NCBI GenBank assembly: GCA_030623035.1
Contig: JAUXFK010000132.1
Span: 1-7,989 of the forward strand
Source: Deltaproteobacteria bacterium
GTDB lineage: Bacteria; Desulfobacterota; UBA8473
DNA length: 7,989 nt
Direction of reading: 5' to 3'
This document shows, in pieces, positions 1 to 4,913 of this stretch. The notes under the pieces were generated by a model, which saw only the letters and a list, made by a program, of their open reading frames with translations, ran no database searches and was not told the origin of the DNA. Positions within the stretch are counted from its first letter, which is position 1. Each line of letters starts with the position of its first letter. The translations under genes were made by a program, and so were the position numbers.

Positions 1-70
1 ACTAAATAATAAGGGAGAAAAATATTGCTTTTCAATTCAATACAATTTGAAAAAAAAGAAAACATTTTAC

Positions 71-99
71 TTGACAATAAAGCGAGTGATTGTTATTTT
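71..99 (+). promoter_or_regulatory. sigma70-type promoter of the hrcA-grpE-dnaK operon
   Basis: A perfect -35 hexamer TTGACA lies at 71-76. After a 17-base spacer comes a -10-like TATTTT at 94-99 (4 of 6 matches to TATAAT). The DNA just upstream (about 45-70) is rich in A and T runs, as in an UP element. Predicted transcription start is around 105-108, at the left arm of the CIRCE operator, which is the usual geometry for HrcA repression. The -35 and the spacing are seen directly; the -10 is weak and the start site is inferred. Confidence 0.75.
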
Positions 100-107
100 T
101 ATAAATA

Positions 108-134
108 TTAGCACTCCATGGTAAAGAGTGCTAA
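108..134 (+). promoter_or_regulatory. CIRCE operator (HrcA binding site)
   Basis: The sequence TTAGCACTC-N9-GAGTGCTAA is a perfect match to the CIRCE consensus. The inverted repeat extends beyond the core to 15-base arms at 102-116 and 126-140. It overlaps the predicted transcription start of the promoter at 71-99, so bound HrcA would block transcription of hrcA, grpE and dnaK. It is the only CIRCE in the window, with none in front of grpE or dnaK, so the three genes probably depend on this one heat-shock control point. HrcA binding to CIRCE is established for the family; operon-wide control here is inferred from gene order. Confidence 0.97.
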
Positions 135-164
135 TATTTAGAGATTTTTTATTTATCTTAACTG

Positions 165-342
165 GTGTTCACCCATAAACGAGCCATTTTTTGCAAGATC
201 AGGGAAGATGAAGTTATTAGTCGACCCTGAGAAATATTCGCTCTTTGGAATCCGCTAAGGGGTTTGAAAAGCGAAATTCCACAGGGCAGGCATTTTCGGG
301 GCAGGTTCAGAGATTGGCAAAAGGGGCATTCTGGATGGACGC
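165..342 (+). mobile_element. MITE-like inverted-repeat element, copy 1 (hrcA leader)
   Basis: This 178-base non-coding element begins GTGTTCACCCATAAACGAGC (165-184) and ends with GGATGGACGC (333-342). The reverse complement of the right end resembles the left end, and the imperfect terminal inverted repeat continues for about 35-40 bases. TA follows the right end at 343-344; the left flank is TG, perhaps a decayed TA. A related element lies at 2103-2244 in the same orientation. The two share a left block ending near the GAAGATGAAG-like stretch and a right block around CAGAGATTGG and CAAAAGGG. A second inverted repeat sits inside (225-246 with 267-286). No transposase is encoded, so it fits a non-autonomous element. 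TA flanks would suit an IS630/Tc1-mariner-type mobiliser, but that is inference. It separates the CIRCE promoter from hrcA. Confidence 0.75.
225..286 (+). repeat. internal inverted repeat of MITE-like copy 1
   Basis: The left arm at 225-246 starts CCCTGAGAAATATTCGCT. The right arm at 267-286, reverse-complemented, reads CCCTGTGGAATTTCGCTTTT. The arms pair imperfectly around a loop at about 247-266. Because the element lies in the hrcA 5' leader, the transcript would carry this hairpin nested inside the pairing of the terminal repeats. Any effect on translation or RNA stability is inference. Confidence 0.6.
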
Positions 343-357
343 TAAATAAGTGTTAAA

Positions 358-1077
358 ATGATTAAGTCCATATCCAATAGAAGCAAGGATATTCTCCACG
401 CCTTGATTAATGAGTACATTTTAAACGGTGAACCAATAGGCTCTCGAACTCTCTCAAAGAAGTACAATATAGACTTGAGTCCTGCTTCTATAAGAAATGA
501 GTTGGCAGATTTAGAGGAATGGGGTTTTCTCTATCAACCTCATACATCAGCAGGTAGAATTCCTACAGATGAGGGACTCCGCTACTACATTGATTCTATA
601 TTAGTAATAAGAAACCTTACAGAATTCGAGAAAGAAATTATTGACAATAGTTATAGAGGCTCTACCTTTGAGTTCATAGATATCATGAAGGAGACTTCAA
701 GGCTTCTATCCGATTTCTCCCGATTTACAGGAGTCGTATTGGCCCCTAAGTTTGAAAATATAATCTTTAAGCATATCGAAATGGTTAAGTTCAGAAAGAA
801 TCAGATTTTAACTGTTTTAGTTTCAAAGACAGGCGTTATCCAGAATAAGATCATCGAAATCGATGAAGAAATTTCACAAGATGAGTTGTATAAATTTTCC
901 AGATATCTCAATGAACTTTTGACTGATCTGAGTTTGAAAGAGGCAAGAAAAAAAATTGTCGCTGAAATGAAAAAAGAAAAGAATATGTACGACTGGCTAC
1001 TCTCAATGGCATTAAAACTCAGTCAGAAGGCATTTAGTAGCGAAATCGAAGATGATATATATATATGGAAAATGTAA
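358..1077 (+). CDS. hrcA: Heat-inducible transcription repressor HrcA, N-terminal part (frameshifted)
   Basis: HrcA represses class I heat-shock genes by binding CIRCE, and its folding depends on GroE in the species studied. Residues 1-77 form the winged-helix DNA-binding domain, with the hallmark blocks SPASIRNELADLEEWGFL (41-58) and HTSAGRIPTDEGLRYY (62-77). The following residues to about 235 match the start of the GAF-like and dimerisation regions. This frame stops at residue 239, while HrcA is usually about 340-350 residues; the missing end is encoded in the +1 frame up to 1390. The break coincides with an (AT)6 run at 1055-1066, and one extra AT (or loss of one base) would give a continuous protein of about 344 residues. 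ATG 358 is the only reasonable start, since an in-frame stop lies at 343-345. No clear Shine-Dalgarno is visible. The gene is first in the operon under its own CIRCE. It may be a true broken gene, a phase-variable one, or a sequencing error. Confidence 0.93.
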   Translation: MIKSISNRSKDILHALINEYILNGEPIGSRTLSKKYNIDLSPASIRNELADLEEWGFLYQPHTSAGRIPTDEGLRYYIDSILVIRNLTEFEKEIIDNSYRGSTFEFIDIMKETSRLLSDFSRFTGVVLAPKFENIIFKHIEMVKFRKNQILTVLVSKTGVIQNKIIEIDEEISQDELYKFSRYLNELLTDLSLKEARKKIVAEMKKEKNMYDWLLSMALKLSQKAFSSEIEDDIYIWKM

Positions 1078-1390
1078 TATTTTTGACTATCCCGGACTCT
1101 GTGATATCGAGAAGATGAAAAATATTTTTCGAGCTTTTGAGGAAAAAAGTATCTTAGTAAAACTTTTAGATCAGGCAATAGAAGGAGACGGGATTCAGAT
1201 ATTTATCGGTTCAGAAAACAATTTTCAGGAAATGGAAAGCTGCAGCATAGTGGCATCTCCATATACATGCAAAGATAATATTATAGGTACCCTTGGAGTG
1301 ATAGGGCCAACAAGAATGAGTTACTATGATATTGTTCCTATCGTTGACTACACGGCAAAAACGATCAGCAGGATAATGGATGAGATTTAG
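1052..1390 (+). pseudogene. hrcA: HrcA C-terminal part, out of frame with the N-terminal part
   Basis: From about residue 6 this frame reads as the HrcA C-terminal region: GKCNIFDYPGL (6-17 region), then an IFIGSEN block, SIVASPYTC, GTLGVIGPTRMSYYDIVPIV and a final helix ending at the TAG at 1388-1390. These are the conserved C-terminal GAF-like blocks of HrcA. The ATG at 1052 lies inside the upstream frame, has no ribosome binding site, and is unlikely to be a natural start; homologous sequence really begins near 1067. It should be read as the end of the gene starting at 358, displaced by the AT-run frameshift. grpE starts 42 bases downstream. Confidence 0.92.
1055..1066 (+). repeat. (AT)6 dinucleotide run at the hrcA frameshift
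   Basis: Six uninterrupted AT units lie between GATG and GGAAAATG. The upstream frame reads Asp-Asp-Ile-Tyr-Ile-Trp-Lys-Met-stop through it, while the downstream HrcA homology (Gly-Lys-Cys-Asn-Ile-Phe) starts right after it in another frame. Seven units, or four, would keep hrcA open. Short tandem runs are slippage-prone in replication and also in sequencing. Confidence 0.9.
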
Positions 1391-1422
1391 TAGGCGTATG
1401 AAAGAATCATCGCTCTAAAAAA

Positions 1423-1430
1423 GGGAGGAG
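1423..1430 (+). promoter_or_regulatory. grpE ribosome binding site
   Basis: GGGAGGAG lies two bases before the ATG at 1433, its GGAGG core four to five bases upstream. It fixes the grpE start and contrasts with hrcA, which has no recognisable site. Confidence 0.8.
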
Positions 1431-1432
1431 TA

Positions 1433-2092
1433 ATGGTTAAAAAAGAGCAGATGAAAAAATCGAAAAAAGACAATGAAGATAAAAATGAAGACCAGCTAAA
1501 CCTGGAAGATGAAGTAGAAACTTTAGAGGAAGAAGAAAACAAAGACAAAAAGAAAAGTTCTGAAGAAGAATTAAAGGCACAACTTGAAGCTAAGAAGAAA
1601 GAGGAACAGGATAATTTTGACAGGTTTTTACGAGCCAAGGCGGAACTTGAGAATTACAAAAAGAGGATAGAAAAGGAGAAAGCAGAAACAATAAAGTATT
1701 GTAATGAAAACATTATAAGAGAGATATTACCTGTTGTGGATAACCTTGAGATGGCCTTGGAGCATGGACGGAAGTCTAACAATTTAAAGTCTCTAATAGA
1801 AGGTGTTGAAATAGTATTAAATCAATTTTTAAATGGTCTGGAAAAGTTTGGCTTAGCCGGTTTTTCTTCTATAGGAGAAGAATTCGATCCCAACAGGCAC
1901 GAAGCGATGATGCAAGTTGAAAGTGATGAACATGATCCGAATTCTATCATTTCAGAATTTCAGAAGGGATATTTCTTAAATGAACGGCTTCTTAGACCGG
2001 CAAAGGTTACAGTTGCAGCTTCTCTTGATAAACTAAATAAAGGACATGGGAATACCGTTGATAAAGAAAAAAAGAAAACCAGTGAAGATTGA
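1433..2092 (+). CDS. grpE: Nucleotide exchange factor GrpE
   Basis: GrpE is the cytoplasmic co-chaperone that releases ADP from DnaK and so drives the chaperone's substrate cycle. The protein has 219 residues, in the normal range. Residues 1-60 are very rich in Lys and Glu and probably disordered. About 45-95 form the long dimerising coiled coil, with the family pattern NFDRFLRAKAELENYKKR (61-78). Next come ILPVVDNLEMAL (98-109) and the C-terminal beta domain, with FDPNRHEAM (151-159), GY (179-180) and RLLRPAKVTV (185-194), the signature region that contacts DnaK. A Lys-rich tail follows. A strong ribosome site precedes the start, 42 bases after the hrcA stop, so it is probably co-transcribed from the CIRCE promoter. 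A MITE-like element begins 10 bases after the stop. Confidence 0.97.
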   Translation: MVKKEQMKKSKKDNEDKNEDQLNLEDEVETLEEEENKDKKKSSEEELKAQLEAKKKEEQDNFDRFLRAKAELENYKKRIEKEKAETIKYCNENIIREILPVVDNLEMALEHGRKSNNLKSLIEGVEIVLNQFLNGLEKFGLAGFSSIGEEFDPNRHEAMMQVESDEHDPNSIISEFQKGYFLNERLLRPAKVTVAASLDKLNKGHGNTVDKEKKKTSED

Positions 2093-2102
2093 AGGTTACC
2101 TA

Positions 2103-2244
2103 GTGTCCATCCAGAAATGAGCAATTTTGTTCAAGGTCAAGGAAGGTGAAGATTTTAACCACAGGAATACATTGAGATATTTCGAGGATTAAAATCTGAG
2201 CCTGACACAGAGATTGGGCAAAAGGGCTATTTATGGATGGGCAC
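2103..2244 (+). mobile_element. MITE-like inverted-repeat element, copy 2 (grpE-dnaK gap)
   Basis: This 142-base element has better-preserved ends than copy 1. The left end is GTGTCCATCCAGAAATGAGC (2103-2122). The right end, reverse-complemented, is GTGCCCATCCATAAATAGCC. It is flanked by TA on both sides (2101-2102 and 2245-2246), or alternatively by a TACC direct repeat. An internal 9-base inverted repeat, AGATTTTAA (2150-2158) with TTAAAATCT (2189-2197), can form a hairpin. It has no coding capacity. The similarity to 165-342 in both end blocks, with a diverged middle, shows that the two are members of one family. A TATACT at 2249-2254, just past its right end, resembles a -10 box but has no good -35 at normal spacing. 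Confidence 0.8.
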
Positions 2245-2273
2245 TACCTATACTAGTAATTAGTCGATAAATT

Positions 2274-2280
2274 AAGGAGG
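2274..2280 (+). promoter_or_regulatory. dnaK ribosome binding site
   Basis: AAGGAGG sits five bases before the ATG at 2286. It is a near-perfect Shine-Dalgarno that fixes the start and implies strong translation of dnaK. Confidence 0.88.
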
Positions 2281-2285
2281 ATGAT

Positions 2286-4205
2286 ATGAGCAAACTAATA
2301 GGGATAGATTTAGGGACGACAAATTCATGTGTTGCCATCATGGAGGGGGGCGATCCTAAGGTTATTACCAATGCAGAAGGAACCAGGACAACTCCGTCTA
2401 TGGTTGCTATAACAGATAAAGAGGAGAGATTGGTCGGTCAAATAGCAAAAAGACAGGCAATAACAAATCCTGAAAACACAGTGTTTGCCGTAAAGAGGCT
2501 TATTGGCAGAAAATACGATTCAAAAGAAGTACAAAATGATATAACCAATCTTCCGTATCAGATTACAAAGGCAAAGAATGAAGATGCTCAGCTTAAGATA
2601 AGGGATAAAGATTATAGTCCGGCAGAGATCTCGGCAATGATATTGCAAAAGATGAAGCAGACTGCCGAGGATTATTTGGGTGAGAAGGTAACGGAAGCGG
2701 TCATTACTGTACCTGCATATTTTAACGATAGTCAGCGTCAGGCAACAAAGGATGCCGGTAGGATTGCGGGGTTAAAAGTTTTAAGAATAATAAATGAACC
2801 AACCGCAGCAGCACTGGCTTATGGTCTGGACAAGAAAAAGGATGAAAAGATAGCAGTCTTTGACTTAGGAGGGGGGACTTATGATATATCAATCCTGGAG
2901 ATTGGAGATGGCGTCTTTGAAGTAAAATCAACAAGTGGCGATACCCATTTAGGTGGAGAAGACTTTGACTTAAGGGTTATTAATTACTTGGCCGATGAAT
3001 TCAAGAAAGACCAGGGGATTAATTTAAGAAATGACAAGATGGCCTTGCAGAGGTTGAAAGACGCAGCGGAGAAGGCAAAACAAGAATTATCCACATCTAT
3101 GGAGACAGATATTAACCTTCCCTTTATAGCAGCAGATACCAGTGGTCCTAAACATTTTAATCTTAAATTAACCAGGGCAAAATTGGAGCAACTGGTTGAT
3201 GAATTGATAGAAAAGCTTGTAACTCCTTGCAAAACTGCTTTGAAAGATGCGGGGTTAAAACCCTCTGATATCAATGAGGTCGTCCTTGTTGGTGGCATGA
3301 GCCGAATGCCGAAAGTACAGGAAAAAGTCAGCGAGATATTCGGCAAAGAGCCACATAGAGGTGTAAATCCTGATGAAGTGGTTGCTGTTGGGGCAGCGAT
3401 ACAGGCCGGCGTTTTGAAGGGTGAAGTCAAAGATGTCCTTCTCTTAGATGTGACACCACTTTCTCTTGGGATAGAAACTCTTGGAGGTGTATTTACGAAA
3501 CTTATTGAGAAGAACACGACAATCCCTACAAAGAAAAGCCAGACATTCTCTACAGCAGAGGATAACCAGCCGGCGGTCAGTATTCATGTGTTGCAAGGGG
3601 AACGCGAAATGGCACAGTACAATAAGACACTGGGCAGATTTGAACTCGTAGGCATTCCGTCTGCTCCCCGTGGAATGCCGCAGATCGAAGTAACCTTTGA
3701 TATAGATGCGAATGGGATCGTTCATGTATCCGCTAAAGACCTGGGAACAGGTAAAGAGCAGTCAATTAAGATTACAGCCTCGAGTGGGATTTCAGAAAAA
3801 GAGATTAAAGAAATGATAAAAGAGGCGGAACTTCATTCTCAAGAAGACAGAGAGAAGAGGGAAATAGCTGAGGCTCGAAATCAAGCCGATGCTCTGATCT
3901 ATTCTACAGAAAAGACCATGAAGGAACATGGTGAAAATATTGACCCATCAGAAAAACAAAATATAGAAGAAGCTATAGCTAAATTGAAGAAAGAGATGGA
4001 AGGCTCAGATGCACAGGCGATTAAAGATGCATGTGAAGCATTAAACAATGCCTCCCATAAATTGGCAGAGGCCATGTATTCAAAAGCTTCACAGTCTCCT
4101 GATTCTGATTTTGAAGGTACAAAAGAGGAAGAAGAAGCTCACAAAGCAGCAGATGAAGATGTGGTTGATGCCGACTTCGAAGAGGTAAAGGAAGACAAAC
4201 AATAG
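2286..4205 (+). CDS. dnaK: Chaperone DnaK (Hsp70)
   Basis: DnaK is the cytoplasmic ATP-driven chaperone that binds exposed hydrophobic peptides, working with DnaJ and GrpE. The 639 residues match full length. The nucleotide-binding domain (about 1-383) shows the phosphate motif IGIDLGTTNSC (5-15), catalytic Lys70, VPAYFNDSQRQATKDAG (142-158), NEPTAAALAYG (170-180), the second phosphate loop DLGGGTYD (193-200) and the adenosine motif VVLVGGMSRMP (332-342). The interdomain linker VLLLDVTPLSLGIE follows (384-397), then the substrate-binding beta domain and the alpha-helical lid. The tail keeps the conserved DVVDADFEEVK near the C terminus. It is third in the CIRCE-led operon, but 193 bases from grpE because a MITE-like element intervenes. 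A strong terminator follows, and no dnaJ is present in the window. I see no anomalies in the protein. Confidence 0.99.
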   Translation: MSKLIGIDLGTTNSCVAIMEGGDPKVITNAEGTRTTPSMVAITDKEERLVGQIAKRQAITNPENTVFAVKRLIGRKYDSKEVQNDITNLPYQITKAKNEDAQLKIRDKDYSPAEISAMILQKMKQTAEDYLGEKVTEAVITVPAYFNDSQRQATKDAGRIAGLKVLRIINEPTAAALAYGLDKKKDEKIAVFDLGGGTYDISILEIGDGVFEVKSTSGDTHLGGEDFDLRVINYLADEFKKDQGINLRNDKMALQRLKDAAEKAKQELSTSMETDINLPFIAADTSGPKHFNLKLTRAKLEQLVDELIEKLVTPCKTALKDAGLKPSDINEVVLVGGMSRMPKVQEKVSEIFGKEPHRGVNPDEVVAVGAAIQAGVLKGEVKDVLLLDVTPLSLGIETLGGVFTKLIEKNTTIPTKKSQTFSTAEDNQPAVSIHVLQGEREMAQYNKTLGRFELVGIPSAPRGMPQIEVTFDIDANGIVHVSAKDLGTGKEQSIKITASSGISEKEIKEMIKEAELHSQEDREKREIAEARNQADALIYSTEKTMKEHGENIDPSEKQNIEEAIAKLKKEMEGSDAQAIKDACEALNNASHKLAEAMYSKASQSPDSDFEGTKEEEEAHKAADEDVVDADFEEVKEDKQ

Positions 4206-4247
4206 GATGAAATCGAGTTTTTGCAAATTCGATGATTATCAGATATT

Positions 4248-4288
4248 AAGGGGGGGGCTACCCCCCCCTTTCTTCTTTTCTTTTTTTC
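4248..4288 (+). terminator. Rho-independent terminator after dnaK (G8/C8 stem)
   Basis: AAGGGGGGGG (4248-4257), a CTA loop (4258-4260) and CCCCCCCCTT (4261-4270) form a perfect 10-base-pair stem. It is followed by a pyrimidine tract with several T runs to 4287. It lies 42 bases past the dnaK stop and should end the heat-shock transcript. A stem made of two pure homopolymers is unusual, and the exact G and C counts are prone to sequencing error. Confidence 0.9.
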
Positions 4289-4322
4289 AATAACCCTGTT
4301 CAAAAAGACCTTCGGTTACTAG

Positions 4323-4913
4323 ATGAAGGCTACTCTAAATGCCTCTTATTATTCTTGCATGAAAAATAATATTTTAAGACTGAAAATCACCTTGCCGGGC
4401 ATTCTTTTAATATCGATATGTTTTCTTTTCAATACTGCAGCAGCACTAGATAGAGACGATGATATTAAAATTTACTTTAGCCCGAATGGAAACTGTGAAA
4501 AGGCAATTATTAAAGAGATAGGCGATGCCAAAAGATACATCCATATCGCCATGTTCAACTTTACAAATGGACGTATCGCAAGAGCCCTTGTGAAGGCATC
4601 TAAAGTCGGGGTAGATATAAAGGTGATTGTGGACGAAAAAAACGCTTTAGATATTTATTCAAAGAGTAGATTTCTTAAGAATAAAGAGATAATGGTTGCA
4701 TATAGAAAAGGACTCTATAATAATAGGGGCGACAGAACTGGATTGATGCATAATAAATTTGCTGTTATTGATGGGAAAGTTATCGTTACAGGGTCTTATA
4801 ACTGGACAACTTCAGCAGAAAAGTGGAATTACGAAAACTTACTGATTATATCGTCTGTTCGAGTAGCCGAGTCTTTCGAAAAAGAATTTATGAAACTCTG
4901 GATAAAAAAATGA
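4323..4913 (+). CDS. Secreted single-HKD phospholipase D-like protein (Nuc-type nuclease or lipase)
   Basis: This is a small phospholipase D superfamily protein with one catalytic HKD motif: His143, Lys145 and Asp150 in MHNKFAVIDG, then GSYNWT (157-162) with Gly157, Ser158 and Asn160, and Glu171-Asn172. Single-HKD members such as the plasmid endonuclease Nuc form homodimers so that two motifs make one active site. They cleave phosphodiester bonds, and others of similar size act on phospholipids, so the substrate is not settled. Residues 13-42 look like a signal peptide, with a basic start, a hydrophobic core and an Ala-Ala-Ala-Leu end, which places the enzyme in the periplasm or outside. ATG 4359 (Met13) may be the real start because the signal peptide begins cleanly there; neither start has a visible Shine-Dalgarno. 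Its stop overlaps the next gene's ATG (ATGA), so the two are probably translated together. No clear promoter was found after the dnaK terminator. Confidence 0.9.
   Translation: MKATLNASYYSCMKNNILRLKITLPGILLISICFLFNTAAALDRDDDIKIYFSPNGNCEKAIIKEIGDAKRYIHIAMFNFTNGRIARALVKASKVGVDIKVIVDEKNALDIYSKSRFLKNKEIMVAYRKGLYNNRGDRTGLMHNKFAVIDGKVIVTGSYNWTTSAEKWNYENLLIISSVRVAESFEKEFMKLWIKK

Noticed and set aside
165..342. Riboswitch or structured regulatory RNA in the hrcA leader
   Set aside because: The structure is explained by terminal and internal inverted repeats shared with a second copy at 2103-2244; no known riboswitch core was recognised.
1387..1638. Minus-strand open frame opposite the start of grpE
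   Set aside because: Its Ser/Phe-rich product is simply the reverse reading of the Glu/Lys-rich grpE N terminus.
2245..2285. Possible CIRCE or full promoter directly in front of dnaK
   Set aside because: No TTAGCACTC-like arms are present. TATACT at 2249-2254 resembles a -10 but no -35 is found at 16-18 bases, so it is not annotated.
2984..3517. Long open frame of 177 codons on the minus strand inside dnaK
   Set aside because: It lies wholly antisense to a perfectly conserved dnaK, has low-complexity Ser/Thr/Phe-rich composition and no recognisable domain. Long antisense frames in dnaK genes are a known composition artefact.
4823..4909. 29-codon N-terminal extension of the lipoprotein gene
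   Set aside because: It would overlap the phospholipase D-like gene by 91 bases and bury the lipoprotein signal peptide; the ATG at 4910 gives a clean signal and an ATGA overlap.
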